DNA of 64,000 nt from Phallusia mammillata (taxonomy: Eukaryota; Chordata; Ascidiacea; Phlebobranchia; Ascidiidae): assembly GCA_003260075.1 (NCBI GenBank), contig QLIY01000158.1:152371-216370 (forward strand), read 5' to 3'. Below the pieces are notes generated by a model. The model worked only from the letters and a program-made list of their open reading frames with translations, was not told the origin of the DNA and made no database searches. Below, one piece after another: positions 15,001 through 28,100 of the stretch (the stretch's first letter is position 1; every line of letters begins with the position of its first letter). Made by a program: the position numbers and the translations under genes.

Positions 15001-17660
15001 TAATATATACTTGGTTATAATGATTTCGTTTTTACCAGCGCACAAAAGAATTTCTGCATGCTTTTGCTGAAACCATGGTAGGGTTTGGCAAGTGATAAAC
15101 ATGGGTGTTAGGATGTCACTATAAGTATTGCAAAAAAACACAAGTGATTCATAACACACTTGTCCTGATCTTCATCTCATATCTTCAAACGTATACATTA
15201 CACCATACACACGTAATTTTTAAGCAGAACTGTATCATAATGTAGTGTTAAAACACAGTTCGTCAAATGAAATTCCACAAAACAAGTTTCTTGCAATAAA
15301 AACATTAAATTGTTTTAACGAGGGGCTGAACGCATCGTCGTTTCCGTCACATGCTAAATTCATCCGCTCTAAAAATGAACGATTTCCGCAAATAAAACAC
15401 AGAGGCGCGTCGGTTTTAGTTTTGTGTATATTACATGACATGATACTACCAGTAAATTTTAATTTCTTATCAAATTGCTGAATTTAGACTTAATATTTTT
15501 AAATTTGCAAACAACAAAATGGCGGACATTGGTGCAGTTTAAGTAAAAAAGAAAAACGTTGGCTGATTTTACTTAAAAATAATCGTAAAGGTTCAAACAA
15601 AACAAAGACCACCTGTTCTCCTTTATTTCGCAAGTTGCTTGTATAAGAAGTAACATTGAAAAAACAGTTTTGGGGTGCTAGTTGTTTAACAAATAAACAA
15701 ACTAATCACCATGCACTGATACTTATTCTCAGCCCTGTTGTTTCGTCGATGTTTTGGCGAAAAAACAGCCGTTACAACTCTCACATAAAGAATAAACATA
15801 CCTTTCCAAAACGAAAGAGACAGTTGTCAAGTACAGCCTAGCACACTTAGCTTACCGTAGTGTTGCAAAGCGCTGGAGTCGATTAGATACTCTTGAAATG
15901 GTGCAGAAGTCTCCATGTCCGCGTGTGGCGTTACGGCAAACTGCACAATACACGATCGCTGCGCAAGCTATAACAATATATGTGCAGCTTGAAAGCGACT
16001 TGATACACATCGACAGATAAACGAGGCAGCTTATGCATCCGTTTCGAGAATTCGGCAAAAATCGCCTGAACCCGTTTTAGCGCAAATTTAACAGAAAAAG
16101 GGAAATTTCTTCACTCGTCATAACTACACAAACCTCATATCAAAATCTATCCCGTAAGAGCAAAATAGTACCAGGCACTAATCATAAATCGGTTTAAAAC
16201 ATTGCCTAATCCACAGACACATTTATTCAAGTTGCTTTGAACTTCTTTTAGTAAACATCACATGGCACATGTTCCTAGGATAAACACTTTTTTGAAAAAA
16301 TGACTATTTATTGATTGTGTTTGTTTAAACATGAAAAATGCCAATTTTCTGCAGTCCCACAGGTAATGAGTTCCATAGAGAAGATATTGAGCCAATATTA
16401 CTAGGCCTAACCTTATTAAATATTTATTCTTCATTGCAAACAAAAAAGAAAATTAGCTTCCGAATTGAAACTTTGAGTTTTGAACAACCACTTATAAAAA
16501 CTTCACATTACAAACCATTTAAAATAAACATAAAACAAACATGACAAAAGGGGTTGGTAACAGTTCATAGACTTTAATACTTGTGAGTAGGAAAAGTGAT
16601 TTTACAGTTGAAAGTCAATTTCCTGAAAACAACAACAAACAAACAAACAAACAAACCAATCCAATAAAGTGTATTGATTGATAGATTATACTTTTTTTTC
16701 TAAATCATGTAATTATTTCGGCCAACAGCTTTCTTATTCCAAGGGCCTGTCACTAGGGTATCGAATTTCAGGTAAAGCTTGAACAATACTTAGGTAACAT
16801 GAGAAGCCTGGCAGTGTCAATACACGAAAGCAAGTTTAAAAACATTCAAAAAGTACATCTAGAAATCAACTTGCAAACAAAATTGGAATGCAAATAACTT
16901 CTGATAGAAATATTAAATGAAATTTTAGTTTTTGAAGCATTAGACAAACAATATTAAACTTCACTTTATGATGTGAAGCCATTAAGTATTTTTTTAATAT
17001 ACTGTAGCTTTAAAGGTTCTTTTTTAAGTAGTTTCTACTAGTAGACATCCAAAGTAAACATAGCACGTGCGATATGTGCAGTGTGCACCTTGCAAGATGT
17101 AAACCTCTTTGCCAACAATGAACGTAAAGTAAGTCAAACAATATGAACTGCATGATTAATTCCAAAGCCTCTCTCTAGTACTGACCTATGCACCACAAAA
17201 CACACCTAAACTTTAACCAGTTGACCACTGAATTTTAGCTACTGTATAAGTACAGCAGTTGGCCGTCTGAGAGACATGGTTATGACCAGATCACAGCCAG
17301 CCGTCTCGTCCTGCGCGGCACGCGCTAAGTAAACCCAGTCAGCTCCATCTGTTGTTGCGTGCTCAAGTGGAACGACTTGTCACGGTTCATGGCCAAGGTT
17401 CGCCAAACTTTTACATCTCAGCTGGTGGCGCCAGAGAAACATCTGCATCCCGTTCTGCAACTTCCAAGTCTATTTTATACTAAATAGCGGAGGTTTAGGG
17501 ATTTGTTTTAGGTAAACACATTTTTCACATTGTAATGAAATGTTCAAAATAATAAACTCTACTAAAGCTGTTTTACTTAATTTGTTTTCCTTTTAACAGG
17601 AAAGTCCAGGGGAAAATGTTGGTTGAATCAGCAAAATCGTAACTACCAAAGATTCTAGAG
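9020..17660. other. Intergenic or 5' UTR intron; no gene recognised
   Basis: No exon with family resemblance was found on either strand. ORFs are short and overlap in several frames. The part next to 9020 may hold upstream noncoding MBNL exons and a promoter, which I cannot locate. A short (AAAC)n microsatellite is at about 16633-16658. Confidence 0.5.
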
Positions 17661-17756
17661 CAGTGGTTCTTAACCTTTTTCCTTGCTGCACCTCTTTTTG
17701 TATTTATATGTGATTCAGCATCCCCGCACCCCCTAGGAACAGTTCTCGCACCCCTG
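17661..17756 (+). mobile_element. 96-bp miniature hAT-type element
   Basis: It starts CAGTGGTTCTTAACC and ends GCACCCCTG, so both ends read CAG inward, as is typical of hAT termini. It is flanked by a perfect 8-bp direct repeat TTCTAGAG (17653-17660 and 17757-17764), the hAT target-site length. It is far too short to code for a transposase. Confidence 0.85.
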
Positions 17757-17764
17757 TTCTAGAG

Positions 17765-19171
17765 AGAGTTGACTGGAAAGAAAAATATTATCAGAAAAAT
17801 TTTGACTGAGTTATTTAACATAACACCAACTGTTTACGGACATAGGTCTGTTTATCTACCTACAGGTCTACTTAAAAATAGTGTTTACCACAGTGTAAAC
17901 TGCACTTTCAAAAATCCAGACATCTTGCCCTTAGGGCAAATATGTGCAAAAAAGCCAGAATATAGTTAAGTAAAGATTGGTCAATTAAAGTTGTACCGAA
18001 ACTGCCTGAAGGTCCAAACAGTGTCCCGAAAAATCACTCGAAAACACGTTTATTTTTTATTAAATATCTGATATAAAATACTGAGTTTAAAAGATAAAGT
18101 GACGGTTTACACAAAAAACTGCGGAAAACAGAAACAATTGCAAAACTGTTACAGATCTTGTACAGTTCCCGTACGACGACAGTGTACACCTAAGCTTAGT
18201 ACGAAATTACAAATAATAATGTAAATTCACAGTAAATTTAAAATAATCATTAACAAAATTTCCAAAAGCACCGAATCAGACAGTTGGTATAGTGGTATGT
18301 ATAGATTGTTACTCAGTTTAAACGGATCAGTTTGGAACTTTTTTAAACGTAAAAATCAGCAAAGCAAAAGTGCGATACTCAATTGACCAATTTTCTAGGT
18401 TATTGAGTTTGTGGCATTACAAAACAAAAAGTTAAAATAATTTGCTAGTAAAAACTGATATTTAACGACAATACTTTATAAATTCAACAAAAAATTTTTA
18501 CAATGCAATACTATCAGCAGCAACAATAAGGAATTTGTGTTAAATAGTGCGAGTATAACAAGTGTGAATTAGGTGTCTGTGGCAGATAAAGTGCTAGCAA
18601 TACAGTTTGTTAAGTTTCCTACGTGCCCGGGGACAAACAGCTATGAAGTGCAAAAACAAATATTTTCAGAGTTGTACAGGGGATTAATTGAGTGCTACAG
18701 AATGAAGTATAGACTCTGTGAAAACGATAAAACATGCTACATAAAAAAGACTTGAACTGCATTTTCTACATGTTAAGTAGTGTAAAGTTTCCAAAGCGGA
18801 CAAACCCTAGACATTTAAACTGCATTACATGGGGATTGTTGATCAGAAAAAAACTAGGCATAAAAACACTGCTGTTTTGTGCACATAAACATAAATATTA
18901 CTGCTGAAATGGCTACATAGTAAAACGGAGTTGTAAACATTATTTTTGCTGTGTAGCATAAGCTTGTTTTCGGCAAGTTTGCATGAAATTTATCCAAAAG
19001 TGATGTCGATTTGAAAGCAGACTTCAACAAACATACCTTAGTATATTTTTCAGTGCAGTCCGTAGCCATATATGCTCATCTCAGCGTATATGCTTGTGAT
19101 GAGCGTATTAGAAATAAATAGAAAATTAGTACCAGTAAAACCCGCTAAGCAATCTTTGGCTCGCGCGCCAG
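17765..19171. other. Downstream flank and likely 3' UTR of TMCO3; no gene seen
   Basis: AT-rich sequence with no recognisable exon. The part next to 19172 is probably TMCO3 3' UTR. I did not find a convincing polyadenylation signal close to the stop codon. Confidence 0.5.
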
Positions 19172-22100
19172 TCATCTGATGTGCATCGAAGCGTGATGAG
19201 CTCTGTAGCTCCAGAGGGACAACTTCCAAATGACGGGAGCCAACAACAAGCTCAAGGTGGTCACACTGAGGATAAGCAGAAAAACCTGGATATGAACAAA
19301 ACAAACCTTTGAAGTAGTAAATAAGCACTAATGTGTTTTCTTTGCATATATTAAAGCAAAAAAAGCTTTCAATGTCAATGTAATAAATGTTTTTAACCGC
19401 CAATGTTTAACCATAGACGGTGTGACATGGATGATGTCATCAGTTTTCAAAGCCTTAAAGTGTTAACGCTAACAATTCTGGGCACACACACGACTGATAA
19501 TATTAGTACAACGACTTCACTAATTCATACATATACGGCGACTGAAAGCTTAGTATATTGTTTACAGTGTACACATTTTTGGGAGATCAGGCAGTCGACA
19601 GGAACGCCCAAAGAAGGCATAAACAGCCGCCCTAGCAACAACACGATCTAATAAGGCGAAAAGAAAGTGTTGAGCTACAAAAGAGAATCGGTAGTTTTGG
19701 AATGCACCAAATTTGAGCGGATCTTTCACGCTTGGAGACAGTAAACATAAATACACTATACATGCTGACAACGAAATTGGAAATCCCGCAGTAAAACTAA
19801 TGTTGCGTAAAGCGTATTGTGGATAAATAGTTTACTCAAAAGCATACAAAACCCACATTGGAATCAGTATTCCATAAGTTTTGACAACACTTTTGGTGAC
19901 AGAAAAAGGTTGATAAATTTGCATTTTTTGTGTTACTCGTATAGGGTGTTTATACAACAAGTAGGATGAGCTTAGTAGGTGGTAATTGATGTACAAGCAT
20001 TAGTAGGTGGTGAGCAATAAAATATTATTTATACATTGGAAAATGTATAATTTATGTCCCTTACTGGAAAACACAAAAATGTTAACAAAAAACACTACTA
20101 GTATGCTAAAACAGTAAAAGGCCTTCAGGTTTCTGTACGCCTCGTTACCCTGGTTTAAGCGTATGAATCATCGAACTGTTTGTACAATAAAACAAGAGGA
20201 AAATTCGTGGATCACTGCCACTGAAGTCGCCCGTAATCTGGGATTAGTTGCCGAAACCAGAATATATTTTTCTTGTCTACAACAAACCTCTCTGGAGATA
20301 ATTTTCAGGTGACGAGCTCGACTTCCGAGAACAAACGAGAATTCGGAGACTTGCGCGAGTCCCGATGACACAATCCACTTCAACTTACGGTTTTGAACGG
20401 GCAGGACAAAACGAAGAACCAACAAGCAGATGAAATACTTCCCTGCAAAAGACGGCTGTTTGAGTTTCTGGTGCAACCTATGCCAAGTTATTTTGTTTTT
20501 TAAACTACCCACGATTTTTACCGGAAGTTTGTTTGCATTCATTTGGCAATGCTTTATATCCGACATATAAAAGCTGGATCCATCTAATCGTTGCGCAGAT
20601 CAAGTATGTTATCCAATACGTTACAAACTAAAACAAATGCACCGGCTCACTAAGTTGCAACTAATGGCGACCATGTAGTCAGGGTAGCGCCATTATACAA
20701 TATACCACGGGTTGTGTTCACATTTCGGCCGTAATTAGGTTTCAAAGGGAATACCTGATTATATTGCTTTTAAAGGTTCGATAAATTGTTAAACTACCTT
20801 GTCCTTTTAAAGTGCTGTAAAATACATAACATCGATTAAATATGTTACTTAGGTAACGAGTATAATACGCCCGATTATGGATATGTGGTGTTCTAAAGCC
20901 TAACGTTATCTAAGCCCAAAATAGCTGAGGCAAAGTTCATAACTTGCGTGTGCGTGTAAAATAAAGGTCAACGCTGACAACTGCTCGCCAAGAAAAGGTT
21001 GGCGGTGGTACGGAACGGGATGATAAAGGGAACACCGAAAAGCAACGAAACTGGAGCTGGCCGCACAGGAATCTAACAGGAGGGGAGAAAATACCTGCCA
21101 CGATGATAAGAGTGAGAGAGAGGAGCAGAGTCAACTCGAGAAACACGAAGGTTGGAAAGACGTGGAAGCCGATGGTGGCGAAGAATATGACGCTGAGAAG
21201 ATCGTGAACTGCCAAGACTTTTTGCTCGATCACCTGTGCAAGGTAATAATTACAATATGGTTACATACACAAAGGTCTAAAAATGGTTATTTAGTTCTAT
21301 TGAAAAACTATAATCTGTTCATAAGTTTAATGATGAAAATAACGGCCCAAATAGACATAAAAAGCGACACGCTTTATTGTTCAAACGATTCGGCAAATGC
21401 TCATGCCATCATTGGTGATATGATTGGCATTATGGAATTTAGGTCTACCTTACTTAACTAATTACTTAACTAACTGGTCAAGTTACTTTAACTCTAATAA
21501 TGATGAAAATATCGTCATAGTTGTAACACATATTAAACTTTGCATTTCAAACACACGTAAGGGACAAAATGCAATCAACGCAAAAAAAATTTTTTGGATG
21601 TCAAAACAACATAAACATATTTGCTCCGATGTGTTTGTTTTCTTAACAGTTGCGACAAATCAATTTGGCAAAGTAAACAAAATCAAACATGTCTACAAGG
21701 GCAAAAGTTTATGTAAACAGGCGTACTGCGACCTCCACCCGATGAGCTTAAGGCCTTTCAGTTACTATCACAGATCAATTTGCTGCAAGTAAATAAGAAA
21801 CTGACAGTTTATCATAAACTCAATCGAGTCATGTTGAGTCACAATAGAGATGCCACGCAGATGATTGTGGGATTGTTCACAAAACAAGGAACAAGGAACA
21901 ATTGGTCGAGACTCTCATGAAATGGGCCAACGATTTAGCTGTCGATATGAACATGTACCAGAATATAATGAAGGATCAAATCGTGTTAGCGTGACATTGT
22001 GTTTTAGCTTCCGACAAGTTGACTAATATGTTAGGTGTAAAACGCAAACGTAGTGGTACAGTAATAGGGTAAGTGACACACTACTTGGATTACGACATTG

Positions 22101-25100
22101 CAAGCCATTGAATATTTGAGGGTTTGAGGCATCTTCGTGGCCACTTCAAAACCACTGAACATACTACTTTGCGAAAATGAAGAATACTTACCGCTAGGTG
22201 GGACGAGTGAGCAATTATGGTTCCAGCAACAAAACAACCCAGTTCCATCGAAATGCCAATAAAGCTGGTTGTTATCTGACTAAGGTACATGACAAAGAGC
22301 TGAAAAATAAAGTAAAGTTATGTGATCACAATATTTCGTGCCAGCAGTTTGCTGTTTGATGATGACTTAATCGCCCCATATTATGTTAAGATTAATCACA
22401 TTTTGAAAGCAGGCTGTAATTTGCATGTTCTGCTTAGGATGTATGATAAACCGCCAAAAAAGTTTGAAAACATTTTTTTTATCACAGCATGTTTTTAACT
22501 GAACGACCGCTCACTTTTACAGTTTCCCACAATCTGTAGTTAGTTTAGTTTCCCCAACATATATTACTGTTCAACACTTTATCCAAACGACTTACTGCTC
22601 CAAGTAGTTGAAGTTCGCGCGTCTGCTGAACAATAAGGCGTGAGTAGTGAGGCATAACGTATCTGATGATGACGAACATCGCAACTACAACGACACCTAG
22701 TGAGCAGAGTGTTTTGACGACGATAAAGGAAACATGAAGAAACACGTCACCAAAGCTGCAAAAATATTATCCTATTCAGTCAAAACAGTTGAACACGCAA
22801 AAAATAAATGTTATGGGACACAAAACAAGCAACGCGAAACACAACCAAGCAACGGTAACTTCATACCAATGAAATGTTTTTTGTGATTACATTGTCAATT
22901 AGAATCAAGGCGACTTTGAAAATGCAACATGTTCATCCTTTGCTAGTCACATCACAAAACTGAATATTTATCGTTTTGGAAAAAGTTTTGGTCATGGAGA
23001 TAGATGGAGGCATAATAAGAAATTTTTTACCTGCCCAGTTGCTTTGTTGAAGCAAAACCCGGAAGGATAGCGATAATAAAACCCAACTGTACGTCTTGTA
23101 CAACCAACATTCCGAGAAGTAGAGCCGAATATTCGTTGCCAAAAGTGTCCTTACTGCTGCCTGCAAATATTTTTTAACTTTAAAGCAGCGTTGCAAAAAA
23201 TACAAGACGTTTTACAAAATGACAAAGAGCATTATGAAGTCTAGCTTCGACTCTCCAAATTGGCAAGTGTCTGGAATCTAGCTGTGTTAAATATGTACAA
23301 AAATATAATTACAGCATATCCACAAACATTTTAACTACAACATAGTTATTTAAAACATGTTTATGACTTGCATTATCCAGTATCGTCCAAGGCAAAAAGT
23401 ATAAGCAAACAGCAATATAAAGCACTTTAGTTTAGTAAGGTACCATAAGGTTTGCTTACTCTGCAGAAATCTTGTTACAAGTGGGGTACTGGAGAGAGAA
23501 AGGCAGGCTGATACAAACGCGCTTTCTCTCATCGGAGTGTTTTGCATGATCACCGATCCTATCACGATTCCTGTCAAAAACAACGTGTTAAATTAAGAGG
23601 TTGTGAGACATTTCAATCTCGCACTTTAAACTCGTATTTAGCTTGTCACACAGGTTTTTTGATGAAACGGTTTCAAACCAATACTATAAAGTCAACAATA
23701 GAGCTAAGAAATGCTAACTTTAATTATGTCTTTTGCGAGAAACTTCCACAATGTTTTCAGGTTTGGTATTTCTTGCAATGGTATTCATTCTTACAATATA
23801 AGTATCTTTGGCCTAGGCGACACGTATTTTTAAAATGTTTTATGGTTTTAGGACTAATTTTATGTTGAACTCATTTCCGAAATAAAACCACGTTGCTCAA
23901 ACACTTTATAACTCAACGATCTGTTTTCACCTTGTGAAGTTAAATATATTTCGTACCTGCAAGTATCATAAACAAGGTTGTGAGCAGCGGAACTTGGACG
24001 GCAACTTTCCATACTTTTGCTACACGCTCATATGAAAATTCCATTCCAGCGCAAAACATAATCATGAAAACTCCCAACTCCCCTATAGTTTCAATTTGAA
24101 TCTACAGAAAAAACATGAAAAATTGTGTTTCGTAATAACTGCGTATATTTACAACAGCAAGGTGAGATGAAGTTTTGCGTCGATTAATTATTAGTACTTA
24201 AGTCATGTAGTAAAAAATCATTTAGCTTACTATACTTCATCTGTCACACAGAGAGACGATTTAGGGATTTTAACAAAACCTAAATTTCAAAAAGACTGGA
24301 ATCCCAGGGCGATGTTTTCGTCATGCGAAAGATTTTGCATCTTTCGGCGAATAATACGCGTCGTCTTTTTCAAATTATACTTAAAAATAGGTAAGTATCT
24401 CCGTTTTTATCAAGGTTGAGTAACAGTTATTAATCGTTACAACATTTTTTGTATATTGGTTAGTGCATCAGCAGACCATAAAATAAAGAGAGGAATGTTT
24501 ATTTAACAGGTGACAACACCCATCGGAACGTAATTGAAAGCAGTAAATTACAAACCATTTCTTGAATGACATTCAGTCCCGATGGTCCCAATATAACTCC
24601 GGTGAGAATGTATCCGAATAGGGAAGGAACGCCGATAAGTTGACACATGAAGCCCAAAGGAACTGACAAAAGCAGCAGCAAGATAATTTCGACGACTAGA
24701 ACGTGGTCGATAAACGGTGATGTGGCATCTTTCTGTCTGTAAACAGGTTACGGATGTAGGTAGGACAAAACCCATTTGCATAAGGAGGTAAATCTCTTAA
24801 AAGGAATGTGGTTTAATGGCACTGCAAAATGGACTTCTGTATACAGCGTAGTTGCACAGCTTGACATTCTTCTACTTAAATATCACAGAATAAAAAAGTG
24901 TCCAAAACTGAGAAAGGCAACTAGAAGGGTGGCTTAGCACATATTGCCCTTGCATATACACTATAACCTATTTTAAAACATAAATATATTTCCTATGCTT
25001 ATTTTGTATTGGGTCCCATATTAGCCATCGTCTTTTATAACTTTAGTCGTTTCTGCAGGCAAAAACTCATGGGTCCCCACACATGCAAAGTTGAAAATAA

Positions 25101-28100
25101 TGCAATTCAAGAGATAACCATGAGAAAGTCGGGTGTTGTAAGGTAAAACACAGTGATCGGCACTGGGCTTAAATAATAATACTATGTAGAATACAAACTA
25201 TAAAATTAGATTCACCCCAGATATTGTTTGAAGTATGTCCTATTTAACGTTTTAAAAAACTGACCCATTTTAGGGGGCTAGTGGGGCAACTAATTGGGTC
25301 GACATTCAACACACAAACAAAAAAATATATAAAAACCACAATGACTCAATCAATAGTACTGCAAAATTTCAGCCCAATCCGCCAATGTTTAAAATTTCGA
25401 CCACTAGAGGTGTTTTGAGCAACAACCGTTAATGTTTCTGACGTCATAGGGCTGTTAACAAGCCCCTAACTGCCATGGCGCAAAAACGACCACCAAGCAA
25501 CCCACCAACGAGCAACATACAACTGGTTGCCCTTGTAACACTATTGCTCCAAAGAAATCTTTCGTTTGTGGTGCCCAGTAACATACAAATACGTTTTACA
25601 CTTTAGGGGCTTGTGGGGTAAATGTTAGGACTACAGGGTTGAACACAACAATCGACACCTATAAATGGCATACTATACAAGAAATCCAAATTTCAGCCAA
25701 TTCTGACACTGTTTAAAAACTCACCCATTTTAGGGGGCTAGCGGGGTAAATACTGGGGTTATCAACAAAAACAAAGTGGGATGCACATCTACATAACTAT
25801 ATCTACCATCTGTGTAAATTTCAGCCAAATCCATCAAACATTTGATGGAAAAACGAGTCAGACAAACTTTGGGAAGAAAAAAAAAGGAAGAAAAAATAAG
25901 AAAACAAAACAAAAACAATTCGAGTAAAATCAATATGTGTCCCCTTCAGGGTAGGGGACCCATAATTATAAACATATGACAAGGTTTTCAGTGGTTAAAA
26001 ATAATGGATTCAAAGCAGCATCAGCCATTAAAACTACACTTTTTCACATGAGAAACAGATGTTTCATACATCGCTGTGTGTATCATTGTACCTGGTTAAA
26101 ATATACTTGTTGTTTTTTGAATCAATCAACATATCCAATCTTTCATCCTCACTTTCAGCCATGTTAGCATCTTCAAATTCTGGATAAAGGTTGTCTTCAT
26201 TTTTCTCCATCACATGTACGACAGCTTCAATGTGTGCCCCATTTCGCTAAAAATTGTGTATGTCAGTAAGAAATGGTACAACAGTTTGGTCACATTAAAA
26301 AGTCAAATTTCAAACACTTTTTTGGTGTTGCTTTTATTAAATACCATGAAAGCATTACAAAAGTTTTTAAAATGTCAACTTGAACTTGTGTTTTTTTTCC
26401 ATTGAAATATCGTGGGTTAACAATGATATTATCGATTCAACATAAAGACATTTTTACAGTTTTTAACTTTTTGGTTCTTTGATGGTGAAAACATACCATC
26501 ATACACATGTTTTATACATCAGTGCTTTTGCTCACCTGCATTTCATTATCAGACATCATATCTTCTGCAACACTGTCTTGCAGCTGATCTGCAGCATGAG
26601 AAATTTCCTTGAGAAGTTCACTCATCCAAGAACTATCATTTGTCACATCCATATACTTTTTCATTTCAATCTCAAATTCATTCATCCTGAAAAAGTGACA
26701 CAATTTTTTTTTAATACTGCAGATGCCTTAAATATATATTCCAACAAACAAAAACTTTGAAAGATTTATACAAAACCTGTTTAAGCTTCTCTCTTCTTTT
26801 AAAGTTGCCATTCTTAAAGCATCAAGTCTCTTTTTTCGATTTGCTTTTAATGTGGTTGAATTTCTAAAATCCATTGCCAACGATTTCCGTAAAGCTAAAA
26901 ATTGAACGAAAAGGTTTGTTTGTTTCTTAATCAATTTTTATTCTTCAATAAATGTTTAGATACAATATAACTGCCCAAACACCTTGTTCTGCTTCTATCA
27001 TATCTCTTTCATTTTCTTGCAACTCCTCCATGTACATTTCCAAAACATGCAGTTTGAGAATTTTCTCATTTTCGGATAGGTGTTTGGTTTGGTTTACCTT
27101 GGGACAAATAACACCACTGCATAGCAAAACATATGGTAAACACCACAACATTCTTACCTTGGCCTGCGCTTGTTTCACTTTGTCTTCCATTCTGACTTTC
27201 ATGTTTGATAAACCACGAAGCGGTAGACTACCTAAATCTTCTTTAAAAATAAAAAAAACTTTACATAAATTATGCGACACATTATAGCAATATTTAAGTT
27301 CAAGTTTAGTTTATTTGCACTTAAATTAAACAAAAATAGGTTGTAACACAAAGATTGTGCATGCTGGGAAAAAACCTCATGGTCATCCTGTCAGCCACCC
27401 CTTACACGAGAAGGTGACAATGGCAAAAAAGATGGCGGGCTACAAATGTCCAAAAATGGAGTAATCCAAGTAAACAAAGTGGAAAAATAAAGTGAACGGA
27501 AACTAATAAGCAATTAAATAATCTGGAAAAACAAAGTAAACAGAAACTAAAAAGGAGTAGCGGAGGGCAAAAAAGATGGCAATTAAAAAAAGATTTTTCT
27601 GCAACATACTTTGTTTGGATTTGCTTGAATCCTGTGGCAAATTTCTGATAATCTCTTGAACATTTCGCTTCACATTCTGATTATTCTGAGCAAAATACAA
27701 CGATTGTGTTTATAATATTAAATGTACAAGTTATACATTAATTGTCCCCAACTTAATTTTTTACGGACCAGAAACAATCTTCAAAGTAACCTGAGAGCCT
27801 CACTAATTACCTACAACACTTTTAAAATGCTCAAACTAAATGATATTTCAAGTTTTTCCACACAAAAAATTTGGATCTCAATTAGGTTGTGGCTGAGTGT
27901 TTGAGCCCTTGCTATTTCAAATGACTGATTGTAAATAAAGTTGGTGCTAATATGCTATTGGGCTGAGTACCATGTATTATGTAACATTTTTCAGGATTTT
28001 TGCCTTTATAGATAGGTTTATTTATGATATACTTCATCAGCAGCAGAGATCTATTGTTTCTGATCTAGGCATTAAACCATTACAAAAGTTTTGATCAAAG

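Noticed and set aside
25266-25760. TTTAGGGG words resembling telomeric repeats
   Set aside because: They are single words at the start of longer repeat units, not tandem hexamers.
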